From NCBI GenBank assembly GCA_964007475.1, contig OZ023274.1, positions 28,797,090 through 28,861,089 of the forward strand: DNA of 64,000 bases. Direction: 5' to 3'. This DNA comes from Hybos culiciformis. Taxonomy: Eukaryota > Arthropoda > Insecta > Diptera > Hybotidae. The translations under genes and the position numbers were made by a program. The notes beneath the pieces were generated by a model. That model worked only from the letters and a program-made list of their open reading frames with translations. It ran no database searches and had not been told where the DNA came from. Positions 11,991-26,178 of this stretch are shown piece by piece (position 1 is the stretch's first letter; each line of letters opens with the position of its first letter).

Positions 11991-13120
11991 TATTGAAATC
12001 TTTAAGTTTATATATTTTAGTTAGTTTATTTAAACAAAAAAAGATTAATATTTAAGTCAATATTCAATTTCCTTTTTCAAAGTTTTCTATTTAGTAATTT
12101 TAAATTTAGCTTAGACTGGGTATATACAATATAACTAATTTTTACCGCCACAATGTGCAATACGGAAATGCATTCAAGTGAAAAGCAATATATTCTATTT
12201 CTATTTACATTTAGGCTGTTTTTTTTATTTTTATTATGTTATGTTGTTATTTTTTGTTGTTGTTTTTGTAACAAGGATATAAAATAATACAAAATCCAAG
12301 TAAATTTTTCAGTATATATATTTTTAATTTTAGATTCTTCTTTTGGTTGTAATATTAAATAACATTTTCTATGTTTCTAAACTTAAGAATATTATACTTA
12401 ATAAGGTTGTGAAAATTGTTATTATGTATATTATATATATATTCAGTTGTTGTTATTTACATTTTATTATTTTTTTTTTTTGGAATATTATACGAATAAT
12501 AATACGATGTTTAAAGTTCCCCATTTTTAGCAGGTGGAATATTTTAATATATGTGTAATTTAATAAAACAATATTCTTGTTTTTCGTACATAATATATAC
12601 TCATATAATATTATTGCGCCTTTTAAATTTTCTAAAATGTGCAATATTGTTTTTTAAAAAATTCTCTTCTTTTTTTTTTTTTTGTTGTCTTTTTTGGGGT
12701 ATATTTCTTATATTTTGGTCACATAAATTTTGAATATTATGATTGTATAAATAAAATGTGAAGTTTTCAGTTTCCGCAAAAATTAAATTTTCTAAATTTT
12801 CTACTTAGAATGCATAAATTAAATTGGAATTTTTTTTTTTTTTCAATAAAACCAACTGTGCTGAAAATTTAGAAAATTAATTTTGTTTTTTTTTAGCAAA
12901 TTTTTTTAAAAGTTTGATGTGAATTATTTTGAAATTCATTCTTTAAAATGTATCGACAGAAAATATGGCGTATGAAAAACTAATTTTTTTTTAAAGTAAT
13001 TAAACCTAATCCTAAAGGATTTAAATTGGGTTAATAATATTTAGGTACACTGAAAAAACCAAATCATTGGAAAACCAGATGTAAAATAACACAATTTGTT
13101 CAAAATTTTGCATTTATTAT
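11991..13120. other. AT-rich non-coding DNA, nothing recognised
   Basis: Short low-complexity frames only. No gene, RNA or element boundary is visible until the TIR at 13121. Confidence 0.6.
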
Positions 13121-13729
13121 TAGCTCTTATCATGGAAGGCGCTTTCGTCGTTGTCAGTCGCCAAAGCGACAATTTAGTATCATGGAAGTCGCTGTCGCCT
13201 TCAGGCGACTTGTCGTCTAGTCGCCTGGGCGACACTAGACCACAATCAATTGAAAATCCGTATTATTGAAGTCGCTTTTGTCGCCTTTTTAATAAATTTA
13301 CTTTCGCCTGCGTTCAAGTAGACGACTAGTATATTATTTTGATGATTCAAATTTAAAGAAAAAAATTTTGAAAAATATATTTTGAAAAAGTTTGAAAAAT
13401 TCTTATTTAACTAAGAATTCTGAAAAATGAGGTAAATATAAGTTTTTTATTTATTAAAATCAATTTTTTTGAATTTTAACATAAAAAAATTTTTGAATTT
13501 TTAGGTTTTTTGAATTTTAACTTCAAAAATTTTTGAAATTTTTTCGTTTTTTATTTAGGTGTTGCTGTTATTCACAAAAAAAATTAAGTGTTATCGCATC
13601 AAGTAGAAGGCGCCTTGTAAGTTAGAGTCGCCTGAAAATTGGGCGCCTTTCGTAATACGAAAAAGAGTCGTCGGCGACTCTAAAAGACGACTTAGGCGAC
13701 AGGCGACAGAGTCTTCCATGATAGAGCTA
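13121..13729. mobile_element. 609-bp non-autonomous DNA element with TIRs and TTAT duplication
   Basis: The left end TAGCTCTTATCATGGAAG is matched, inverted, by CTTCCATGATAGAGCTA at the right end, with one base indel. TTAT flanks both ends (13117-13120 and 13730-13733) as a plausible target-site duplication. The sub-terminal parts are dense in GGCGAC/GTCGCC words in both orientations, and ATCATGGAAG recurs at about 13172. The interior (13250-13600) is AT-rich and has no transposase. These are the marks of a MITE; the superfamily is unknown to me. Confidence 0.75.
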
Positions 13730-13733
13730 TTAT

Positions 13734-16700
13734 AACATATAATAGCAAATAAATTGTTTTCAAAAATTTCTTCTCCAAGATTGTAGTTTTTATTCATTTT
13801 CTATATATAAAAATATAAATTAAAAAAAATTGTTTTATTATAGAAAATGAGTTTCTGAAGTAGAATATGTTATGAACATAATATCATCTTACATATATTA
13901 AAAAGTAAAAGTCCTTGATATTTGCTCGATAATGTACATGTATAAATGCGTGCAGAGCAGATTTAGGTTAGTAATGTGATCTTATGTTACATTGGCATTC
14001 AGTTATAGAATTTTAACATAGAACCTTTGAATTAAATTTAATTCAAGAAAATATTTTAATCATAGTTTCCTTAGTTATAGCTAATACAATCACGTTTACT
14101 TAACAAATTTTTTTTTTTATAATTGATCATTTTTTTTTAATAACTTTTCAAACCATTAACCATTGAATTTTCCCAGTTCAGCTTATGAGCGAATAATTTT
14201 TTAGAATTTTATTGATAAAAATTCGACCCTATTTGAAGAGAAAAAAAAATCTATTTTGTGTATAAAACTATAGAGAATTTTATCTGTTTTTGATTTATTG
14301 TTTTATCTCCTCTAAATATGTTAATCAAGAGGATTTTTCTATTTAGCAAAAAATGAAAATTTTCTGTATAAATTTTATTTTTCTACCCTATCATATTATA
14401 ATGTCGTTTTTTTTTTTTTTTATAAATCATACGCGCATAATATTAAAATAGAAAAATATATTGAAAATAACGAAACAAACTAGTTATTAAAATCAAAAAT
14501 TTTCAGTTTTTAATGTCAATTTCAAATTTAGTTATTCTCGAAGATTAATCGAAAACTAAATCTTGTTCATTCTGTGAGCTAATTAAGTTTTATTCGAAAT
14601 ATAATCTAGTTTTACAACTTTAGATTCAAGTGGTTCTTTTCAAGAGAACCATTCTAGTTTTATAAATATAATTTAATGGTTTTTTCTTTCTACATTCACA
14701 TAAGCTTGCCATTACATTTTGGTATTTCTTCTTGTATACTCTCACTTTTACTTGTTGTTTATTGTTTTGACTAAAAATAAATAAATAAAACAATACTTTT
14801 ACTATTATTGAAAAAAAAAGTAAATATATATAAATAAAAAAAAAATGTTTGATAGAAAATTTTTCAACTTGCTTTTAGGTCATAAATTTTTGAACCAATT
14901 ATTCACACAGGCAATTAAAAAATTTTTAGTAGAAAAACCCCAAGGAAATTGAATTTAATAAAAATTTGTTTTATATAATAAGATATGTGCATTGCATAAC
15001 TAAAAACGTTATTATGGGATCGTAATAAAAATGCGCAACCCCCGGTTTAATGATTATGTGTAAATTTTTTTTTTTTTCCAAACTAACATTATTATTATAT
15101 TTATGCACAGATGAGTGCAATACGCCAATATTATTTATGAGAAATTATTGAAAAGGAGAAAAAAAATAAAAAATAAATACCTAATTTAAATTTTTGAGCT
15201 ATTTATAAAAAGACATAACATCAATTATTTTATTACTTATTTGAATTTTTGAAATATTGACCCTTGATTTTCAATGGGAATAATTTAATTTCCCAAAAGG
15301 ACATTGCATTTTAGTCAGAGGACGATTACAAAAAAATATAAATATAAATATAGAAAATTGAAGGGGACATCCACTTGTTTTGATAAACTTATATTTGCTG
15401 TAATAAATTAATTAATTAAGTTTTTGAACATTATAAATCCTAAATTTATTTGATAGTGAAACTTATTTAAGAATTTTATCAAGATTTTAAATTATTTTTG
15501 TAAAAGGACTCAGAGGTTCATTAAGAGGAAATGTTTTTAGATCTAAATTAAAATAAAAATTCTTATAATTTCGTTTTAAATATTTTTTTAATGCAATGAT
15601 TCCGTTTTGGGATTTTATATAATAGGGATGATCTACTTTCAATATGAGACTAAAAATGTCGTAAATATTGAGAAAAATCCTAAAACAAACATTTAAGTTT
15701 AAAAAGGTTGCATATTGAGCTTAGCATTGTGCGTTAGGGGTTCTATTCAAAAGTTTAAAATTTTTACTTGATGCCAGAAAAAGAACCATGTTACTGATCC
15801 GTATGAACTTCAAAAAATGATTGCAAGTGATAGACCTATAACGATGGAAACTTTTTTAACGATACTTATCCCTGATATTCTAAAAATCAGTGATTTGATA
15901 CTTTTATTGAAACTAAAATAAATGCTCAACATGTTCAGAAAAAAAAAACTGATTGATCGTGATCGTCTACAAAATTAAACATCACAACTGAGTTTATTGA
16001 ACTCGTCCTTTTTTTTTGTGATTTATATTAATAGGTACATCTGTAAATATTTTTCTATTTTTAAAAATATAACATTTGTTGATCTCGTTTTTATTTTCTT
16101 TTCTCTATTTCATAATTTTGGGTTTTTATACTTTTGACCTTTTTTTTTAGCCTTTTAGAATTTTACGAAGTAAACAGAAAATATTTTGGGTATCAAATAA
16201 AAAAAAACAAAAAGTATTTCAAACCAAAATATTTTTACGCTACTTTATGGTGCAAGATGATAAAAGTTGATGTTAGTTAAAAAAAAAAACATAACTAGAA
16301 ATTTTGCAGCTGTCCAAAATTTCCAAATGTCCCTAGAGGACTCATGTCAAATAAAAAAAAAAAATTAAATTATTATTTCAATTTTGACTTTTATAGTACG
16401 GTTACCTAAAAAATTTTTTATTTAAAAGTGGAGAATTATAAAAAATATAAGAATAAAAGAATTTATTACATTTTTTTATTTAGTTAAGGTCAGTTTTGTT
16501 TTTATTAATCATATTGTAAGAATTTTTCTTTTTAGTGATTGACAGGAGAACAAGTAAAAGGATACAAGGCTTGATTTTTTATTAACATTAAAACAAGATC
16601 ATATAAAAACAAAAGCTCTAATTCAAATTGGCTTTGGAAATACTGAAAAAAGACTTAATATTAACTCTTTCTAGCTTCACTTTGATTTTGGTGCGGCTAA

Positions 16701-19700
16701 TCTTCTTTTGGATTGTTTAAGTTAGTCTTTCTATCAAATCGACTCTTTGGATCATACATGAAATATTGAATTCACAATAGATTTTTCCACGTCTAATTTC
16801 TTGATGATTTTTTTTCTTTTAAACTCAATCCGAAAAAAATTTAAGGGTAATGAATGAAACTTAAACTTTATTTTCGTGAATTAACAAAGGTATCCACATA
16901 ATAGTACCCTCAAGCATGGAATTTTGGGAAAAGAAAGAAAAAATTCCTATTTCCAAATTAATAATACCAATTTATGAAAGAAAATAGAATCTTTCGTAAA
17001 TTGTAGGTATGTATATAATACGTAATTTCAATTTAAACGATATCAATTTGATGAAAATTCTAAAAAAAAAAAAAAAAATAAGAAAATAAAGAAATTTGAT
17101 ATAAAAAAAGGAAATTCAATAATTTTATTTTTTATTATTATTTTTCATTTTTTAACGAAAATCTAATTTTTCTACAAAACTTAACACTTCACCCAAATAT
17201 ACACTTTTATATTATTTTTGTGAAAGATATAAATTTAATAGTCATTGATATTAGCTTTCCTCGTAGGTATTTTTTTATTTTTTTTTAAATGAAAATAATA
17301 CTAAATCATTTTTCAATAAAACCTATAAAGCCACTTTTCCTGTTCTAATGTTGCAGCAACCATTAAAATTCCATAATGTGTGTTCAGTATAGGAAGGGAA
17401 TATTTATAATGTTTGCTTTTTCAAGGAAATATTTCAGAGAGTATATGTACCTATAATATTGCGTTATACCGCGAAAAAGCTTCTTCGTACACAAAAAAAA
17501 AATTCATAAATATAATAATAATAATTTTCACTTAATGAATTTTCATTTGTTAAAAGATTGAATTTTATAAAAAAAAAATATAAGACTCATACATAATAAT
17601 TGTTAAAAAAGATGATTTATTTAGTTTTTCGTTCGTGTGTATAGTTTTATTTAATTAAAAAATGTTTATTAGAAATATTTGTATAATTTGTGCATTAAAT
17701 GGGGCTGAAAAATAAAATAAATTCTATATTATTAGACATTAAAGAAGTTTATGATTGTGTTATAAAATATATTGAAAAATTCTATATTCCAGAAAAAAGT
17801 TAAAAGTTAAATCTCTTAGACAAGCTCAAGATAAAGAGTGAATAATAAGTTAAATAATTTCTTGATAATATAGTTAGTATAAGACTATATTATTATTTTT
17901 ATACAATTTTATTTAAATAGTTTCGAAAAATAGTATTTTTTTTTTTATTTTACTAGCATTATAATAATATTTGGTGCTATGATAAAAAAAATGAAATAAG
18001 AACAAACTTTGATTAGCTCTGTGATATAGGCTTTTATTCTGTTAAAATATTATTCATCTTGTTATCTCATTTTAAAAAAATATTCAAATTTTCACCAATC
18101 GGATTAAATTAAAATCTATATATGTATTCCCTCTACTACTATGCCGTCAGTATGAAATCATCTCGTAAATCTTTTGATCAACAAAGAAAATGAAGTTTAC
18201 ATTAACAATGTCCAAAAAAAATAATACATAATTTTTTCAAAAAAGTGTTATAAAACGTATAAATAACATATAAGTTTGGTGTATTTTTAACGTATGCTCT
18301 GGAAGAACATTATTCAAATTATACAAAATTCCATTTTCTCTTATTTAATGTACATACATACATATATGTTGAATTTATTACCTATATATTTAGTATATGT
18401 ACATACGTATATACTGTAAGTATACAAATGGGATATATGTAAATCACTATGTATGTATAATTTTGAAATAAATTCTTATTCAACAAATGATATCATGGAT
18501 TTCAATATTCATGATTTATAACCAAATTTAAGAATCTTTTACGTTATATTTTTTTTTTATTCCAATTTTTTTTTTTTTTTTTTCAAAAAATATTTTGCAT
18601 ATGTCGCTGACATTTTGACTGATCGGAAAGGACGTTTTAATACCAATTTCTAATAATAATATTTTTCTTCTTCTTCCTTAGCAATATAGCACTTGATATT
18701 TTCACAGTATCAATCCTTTTCATTTTAATTTTTTTTTTTATTTTTTGCATTGAGCATAAGTTCATGTTACACTATGAAAAATATATTTAGTTGACTTTTA
18801 GAATAATATTTTTTATTTAGTATCTAAAAACAAATAGTAAAAGATATAATTAACTTTGGAGAAAGTTATTTATTAATTATATATACTCAATTGTTTCGAA
18901 ACATGACAGTAATTAATTAATTGAAAGAATTAAAATAAAACATAGTTCCCATAATAATAAAATCAAAAATCTGTATTATATTTTAAATTTCAAAAATTTT
19001 TGGTGGATTTTCCAAAATCTCAAATTGAAATGTTAAAATATATGTTCAGTTTTTAACCTACATTTGTTTTAATATTATAAACTTTGTATATTATTTTCAC
19101 CAGTTTTCCTTTCAGATTTTTTTTTTTTTAGTGAATTTATGTTTTAGGGAAATATGTACATTCTTTTCAAAAAAAAAAATTGTCTTAATGTTTGCCAACA
19201 AAATAAAAAAAAGTCAATGTCATATATGATTTTTAATCGTTAAATTATGTATTTTACAAAAATCCCTTGAGTAAAAGTCCTACACACCAATAGTCAACTC
19301 ATATAATAACAGTCTGTCAAGTTGATTTAAAATTAAAAAAAAAAAAACAAAAAAAAAAAATAACATTTTCAATGTTAAATGGAATGAGGACGAAAAAAAA
19401 AAAAATTTAGAAAATGAATGAAAATTTTTATCAAACATTAGAAATCATTAGAAGCAAAAAAAAAGAATTCATAAAATTCATTTCAAATTGGCTAGACCAA
19501 ATATTTTTACAATTCATATGGAACATTTGGTCATTCTACATTCGAAATAATACAAAAAAAAAGTTTATTTTCTTCTTTTTTTTTTTTCGTTTTTTATTGT
19601 CCAGTGACCTTTTTTTCTTCGTGTTTTTCATTTCAATTGATCCTTGTTTTTCTATAATATAATGTCGGTTTTAATGAAATTGAAAAAAAAAAAAATTCTA

Positions 19701-21544
19701 TTCTCCCTAAGTTTTCCTTAATATTCTGAATTTAGTCGAAAATAATATAAAGTATGGTAACAAATTTTTTTTTTAATTTAAATAATTCATGAAATTCGAG
19801 CAAGGTTTGACTAATTTATATTGTCCATCACTGCATTGGCGCCAGGATTATAGGTAAATAATTTATTTTTAAAATTTTAAATTTTATAAAATTATTTGAT
19901 TTTAGAGGGAAAAGAAAATCCCATTGATGGAAAATTTGAGAATTTTTCATAAAATTTTCTTATAACAAATATAGTTAGTCAAATAGATTTTCCAAAAATA
20001 AAATTGACGGCGTTAAAACTTTAGAAACAAAAAAATCTTTCTATGATTTATATAAAATCACTAGCTTTTTTCAATCATGAAAATATACTTTTTTTTCTCT
20101 TTTACTTACTTGTCTTAAGGATTTTACTATACGATTGTGCATTTTTTTATTAAAAAAAAGCAATATTTTCTCTTGCATTTTTCCTTATGAATTTTTTTTT
20201 TTGCTTTATATATAAAAAAAAATGTTCATAGAATACACCACTTATGTTTTATTATAAATGAGAATATGTACTGAAAAAGAAAGAAATAATAATAATAATA
20301 ATAATAATAATAATTCATTATAATAATAAATTTAAAAGTATATTGTGTTAATTAAATTGAAATAAGTGCAATTATAAGGATCATATATTTAACACAAAAA
20401 AAAAAAAAACAGAAAAATATGCAAAAAACAAAGTTGCCGTGCTTAAGTGCTTATTTTGTGGAAAGTGCTGAGAAGTGCAATGAGTATGATTAAGCATTAC
20501 AAATTTTTTTTTTTTTTTTTCTCAACAGATATAGGATGGAAAATATGAAATATTTTCAATGTACATACAAGGTATTTGTATGATATAAAGAAATTTTTGT
20601 AGAATCTCGGTAAAAATATTATTATTATTATTACTTTTAATTTTTCTTTCTTTATATTCTATTTTTATAAATTCATATGTACTGTACGTATATTTTTGCC
20701 AGAAAACTTGAATTTTTTTTTTGTCAACAACAAAATACGCAATTTGGTTGACCTTAATTAGCTTGGAAAATGTCATAAATTGCATATATGTAAATGTATA
20801 CACAGTTAGTAAAAGATAAAAATTATAACTATTTTTTTTTGTTTTTTTTAATGAGTTCATGAATTATTTAGTAACCGTATTTATATGAAGGATATGTATG
20901 ATATGTAACGAATATTGGGAACAGAACTGTATATTTTTTACATTAAAGGAATAAAAATAAACCAAGTTTGTTATCAACTGAAATAAATATATTATAGTTT
21001 TTAGAAAAAAATAAAATTTAAATTTTGTAATTATTTTTTAATTAAAATTGTATAATTAAAATCATTAAATAATTATAGATTAACTTAAACATTTGTGTAA
21101 TTATAAAGGTGATTTCGATTTATTTTTAAATTTAACACTTTTAATACTTATTTTCGACAAAAGTATGCATTTTTGTAGTTAAAGAAAATAGGAAATTATC
21201 AACTAATGGTCTCAGCCAACAATGAATAAGCAACCTTTCTGTCTGTCGATTTATCATTCTGTCTGTCTGACTTTCGCTTGTCTAAATATAATAACTATTA
21301 AACAACTTTGCCTATTTAAAACTCTCCGAGTTCGAACAACAGAGATATAAAATATCAACCGGTGAGGATTGGAATTATTTTCATATAAAATTTATTTTAT
21401 TTTTAATTTTTTGAAATTTTTGAATGGATTTCTGATGATAATTAGTATGTGGGAAGATAGAAGTCGATAAAGGAAACTAAAAAAATGGAAAGATCCTGAT
21501 TGTGTCTAGGGATTGAGACTGGAGGCTGAGAAGGCGTTTTCATG
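13734..21544. other. AT-rich non-coding DNA without a supported gene
   Basis: Low-complexity sequence. Notable small items are a GGTTCT/AGAACC hairpin near 14631-14652, a stray TTATACCGCGAAA near 17465 resembling the half-site of the 10.8 kb array, an AAT microsatellite at 20286-20314, and repeated AAGTGC words near 20438-20482. No gene was recognised. Confidence 0.55.
20286..20314. repeat. AAT trinucleotide microsatellite
   Basis: About nine to ten uninterrupted AAT units. Confidence 0.95.
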
Positions 21545-21744
21545 NNNNNNNNNNNNNNNNNNNNNNNNNNNNNNNNNNNNNNNNNNNNNNNNNNNNNNNN
21601 NNNNNNNNNNNNNNNNNNNNNNNNNNNNNNNNNNNNNNNNNNNNNNNNNNNNNNNNNNNNNNNNNNNNNNNNNNNNNNNNNNNNNNNNNNNNNNNNNNNN
21701 NNNNNNNNNNNNNNNNNNNNNNNNNNNNNNNNNNNNNNNNNNNN
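21545..21744. other. Assembly gap (200 N)
   Basis: Exactly 200 N bases; a fixed-size scaffold gap whose true length is unknown. Confidence 0.99.
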
Positions 21745-24700
21745 CGAAAAATGCGTATACGGCACTTAAGAACTAGATAGACGATATTTTAAAAATTAAT
21801 TTAATGAAAAATTCTATAAAGTATATATCGCAATCTTTTATTATCTTCATATTTTAAATTTAAGTATAAATATTATAAAGAATAAAAACTTGGCGCAGGA
21901 TTGAAATCTGTAAAATTTCAGGGATATTGAACTCATTTGGTATATATATCAAATATATATATATATGTATATATATATAGTCAGATAGTTGCTGACAAAA
22001 AAAAAACTACTTTCTAACATTTGAATAATATTTCTATAGAACTTTTTCTAATTCAAATAATAATGTTCGCAATATTCCAATTAGTTTTCAAGATTTTTCG
22101 AAATTTTAGCAATATTTCCTAGAACAAAATGTTTACGAGAAAAGACTTAACATTTTTTTTTTTAAATTTATACATTACATGTCAGGCCTTTACATTTGAC
22201 TGTGATTCGACTATTGCAACATTGAATATACAAAATCCCTATAAAACTGATATTTATTAATCAATTTTTCGTTATAGTAATATATAGTCTTCAGTATATA
22301 CGTATAACTAGATGTAGGTGGAAGAAATTATTTCCTCAACTTTAAGTATTTTATTATTAAAAAATTTCAAACAGTAAATTCCACATTATAAAGTTTTACG
22401 ATGGGCTACTTGTATTTTAAGTTAATTTTTTCAATTTAAAAATATGATAAATTCCATTTAGATGTTTTTTGGATTCAAATAATAAAAAAACGGGGCTAGT
22501 TAGAGCGAGAGTATGAACTTATGAAGGATAGGATACTTTTTTTTTTTTTTTTTCAAAAACTTGAAACTATAATAAAATACCTACCATAAATAAAATATTT
22601 TTTTTCAATACTTAGCGTATATAATTCTATCTCTTTTTTTTTTGTATTATACTAAATACGAGAAATCAAATAACTAAAAAACTCATAAACCAAAATTTCA
22701 TATTAAAACTACTTTTTTTTTTTAAAATTTTTTTTGAAACCGGAAATAAATGATTGTTTATATCAATTTTTTTTTTAGATTTTGGAAAATCTCAAAAATT
22801 CCTTTTATTTTATTTTAATATTAATCGTGTATACTTAGATTTATTGATTTAAAAAGTTGACTAAAGAAAACATAACAAAAAAAAAATCAAATGACAAAAA
22901 CTTAAAAAGTATACAAGCAATTATAGAATTTCCCTTTATGAAAACCAAATGGCACATTGCCAATTTCCCATCTATGTAGTTACACAAAAAAAAATCTTAT
23001 AAGAAAATCGAAGACAATATTACCAAAACTAGAAACAAAAAAGTAAGAAAAAAATAAATTTTTGAAAATAAGACAACCAAATGTGAACAAAATCTTCATT
23101 GAACAACGTGTATGAGAAACTATGCCATATTTTAGTACAAGAAAAATATAAAAAAAAATAAAAAGCTGCAAAAATAATGAATTTTCTTTAAAGAAACTTT
23201 TCAAAGTCGAAAATCGAATAGAAAAAAAGAATAGATAAAAAAAATAAAAAAAAAAAATAAAAGAAAATATATACTCAAAAAAAGGCCTGTTGACCTAGTT
23301 GATTACAAAGAAAAAAAGAATAATAAGAATAATAACAAAAATACATTTTTTTGCCTTTGCTGTAAGGATACAACAATATTTTCAATTTTCTAGTATGTTT
23401 TCTTCTTTTTTTTTTTTTTTGTATCTTCGTGAAAACTATATTGTTATTTATATTTTAAATTTTATTTTAGAGTTTTTTTTTTTTTGCTTTGGAACTCAAA
23501 AGCATAAAATAAACAAAAATCTAATAAAATTTCGACCAAAAGAAATTTTTTTTTATCAAAATCATTAAAAACTTAATTTTAAATTCTTTAAATATAGTTT
23601 TAAAATATTTGTTATTACAATTTTTTCTCGAAATTTCCTTGAAATTGTTGGTCATACCGTTTATTTTCCGAAAAATGTTTTGCAACGCAATTTCAAAATA
23701 AGATAAGAGAAGGGTATATAATAATTATTGTTAATGAAAACTTATAAAATTTAATTTTTATTTTTGTATTTATTTAAGTGTTAACAATTTCCTTTTTTCT
23801 GAACCATAATATCCTCTATCAGTGTTTTTTGACAATATTAAAAGTATGAAACTCAGTTAAGAAATCGCTAAATATATTGAAGTATATAGTACTGCTTGAG
23901 GCTTCCTGAAATAAAATAAAATATGGATATTCTAATTCTAAAGTCTTTTATTCTTTACATTTTTTGCTTTACAGAAAGCATAATTATAAACTAAATTCCA
24001 AATTTTGAATATTTGATAGCGATATGAGAATAATTTCTGCAAGTTCGCTTCAATCATATTTTAAAAACAAAATAGGGTCAAACTTAAAGATTTTAACCTG
24101 AATTTTATGCTCTGTACAAGTGGAAATGTATGTACTATAAAACTATTCAGATATAACATTAAAATTCCAGACTTTTCATTTGAGTCAAAATGAGTTTTTC
24201 GTTAGATTTTTTTTTTTTTTTTTTTTTTTTAATTTTTAATTACAATCTGACTAAAGAAAATTAGAAAAACATTATTTCCTTGCCAAAAAGAAAGGAAGAA
24301 TATTATATGTTATTTTTTTATAATGCGAAAAATACTTCTCTGCCAAAATATTTCGTACTAACATTTAGTTATAGAATGAGAATTTATACTTATTCGATGA
24401 TTAAAGTTTTAATGAACCCACACTTTTGATTCAATTTATGCTAAAATTGAATAATACCTAAATGTAAAAATTTAAAGTTTTAAATGGCATCACCTTCATG
24501 TTTGCAATCCTCACTTTAAATCCACTATGACAAAAAGTCTTATATGAAGAAGTTTTTTCGTTAGTCTGTTCTTGATAAAGATTAAAAATATGCGATTAAG
24601 AATCAATTATATATTATTTAATTTTTAAGAAATTTTCAAAAATATCTAAATAAACTTAATTAAATTAAAGTGAAAATATCTTGCAATCTTGCAATACCGG

Positions 24701-25490
24701 GGTTACGGTCGAACTATTATTATTTAACTGTCAGATATTTTAGAAAACAATATAAACTGTTAAGAGTTTTTCCTAACTTTGTATAAACTTAAAATTTATA
24801 TTTTTGCATTTTCTCTTAAATATATATTTTTATTAGTTTCAGACAGAAAAAGAGCCGAGAAAGAAAATTCAAGTAAAGTTAAAAAAAATATAGAAAAAAA
24901 AATGCATTTAAAATTAAAATTTTCGTTCGATAAAAACATTTTAATTTTTTTTTTGTTATTTTTTTTTTTTCAAATTTATTTATTTTTTTTTTATTCTTTT
25001 GCTTTTTTGCCTTTTGTGAATGGAATTTTATTAGAAAAGAAATAGATTGTTTGTAAATAATCAAAAGGATTTTTATTATATTGCTTCCTCATTTAAATAG
25101 TTTTTAATTTAATGGTGTTATATATAAAAAAAAATAAAATAAAAATAAAAAAGCAAAAAGGACAAGAGAGAATCTGCTAAAAAAAAAAAAAAAAAAATCT
25201 ATTATTATTATTATTATTATTATTATACATAATATAGATAGTATACATAAAAAAAATAAAAATCAAAAAATTAGAAATAAACATAAAAATCTAATAATCT
25301 TTTATTTGATATCCTTTTTTAAATTTTCTCAATCAAAAATTATTAGTAATTTTTTGAAATTACAATTAAATATTAAGTTTGCTAGAAAAAAGTATACTTA
25401 TATATTTCCGTCGACCTTAGTGGTAACTCTAGAACTTTGTTTTTTTATTTTTATATTATTTATGATCCTTCGGGAGTTTTGTTAATCATA
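21745..25490. other. AT-rich non-coding DNA without a supported gene
   Basis: Contains an interrupted AT run (about 21943-21980) and an ATT microsatellite (25201-25226). The frames over it are Phe/Lys-rich by composition. Confidence 0.6.
25201..25226. repeat. ATT trinucleotide microsatellite
   Basis: About eight to nine uninterrupted ATT units. Confidence 0.95.
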
Positions 25491-26178
25491 TACGAGCCCT
25501 GCATCATAAGACCTCGTACGGGTTTTTTTTTTTGAGTTTGTTCTACTTTTTTCCAGTTTTGTATTTTTTTCGTTTAAACCAACCTTTTTTAGGAGTTTTT
25601 GGTCCTTATAAAAAAAAAATTTTTTTAAGTTAAATTTTGAGAAAAGAATTATTTTCTAAAAGTCTACTTTTTCAACTTTTTTTATGGGCATCGCAGAAAT
25701 TTTCGAAAGATGCATTTTGAAGGGCATTTGGGAGTAGTTAATTTTAGCTTTTTGGGTTTTGTCGATAAATTAAAGGAGAGAGTCAAAAAACGCCTTTGAA
25801 AATCCAAAAAACAGGTCAAAAACGCGAAAAATAGCAATTTTGGCCTGTTTTTTGGGATTTCAAAGGCGTTTTTTGGCTATCTCCTTTATTTTATCGCCAA
25901 AACCTAAAAAGCTAAAATTAACTACTCCCAAATGCCCTTCAAAATGCATCTTTCGAAAATTTCTGCGATGCCCATAAAAAAAGTTGAAAAAGTAGACTTT
26001 TAGAAAATAATTTTTTTCTCAAAATTTAACTTAAAAAAAATTTTTTTTTATAAAGACCAAAAACTCCTAAAAAAGGTTGGTTTAAACGAAAAAAATACAA
26101 AACTGGAGAAAACTGGAAAAAAGTAGAACAAACTCAAAAAAAAAAACCCGTACGAGGTCTTATGATGCAGGGCTCGTA
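25491..26178. mobile_element. 688-bp near-perfect palindrome (fold-back MITE)
   Basis: The left arm (25491-25817, starting TACGAGCCCTGCATCATAAG) and right arm (25842-26178) are reverse complements over their whole length. They differ mainly in homopolymer lengths and a few bases. Only about 24 bases separate them. The outermost TA on each side could be a Tc1/mariner-type TA duplication, giving termini CGAGCCCTGCATC. No coding capacity is seen. The high arm identity suggests a young insertion or ongoing correction. If transcribed, it would form a hairpin of about 330 bp. Confidence 0.9.

Noticed and set aside
14631..14652. GGTTCT/AGAACC hairpin as an ecdysone-type response element
   Set aside because: Half-sites and spacing do not match the RGKTCANTGAMCY element.
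21442..21776. Frames crossing the N gap, and likewise near 42589-42847
   Set aside because: Mostly unknown residues; no evidence of coding on either side.
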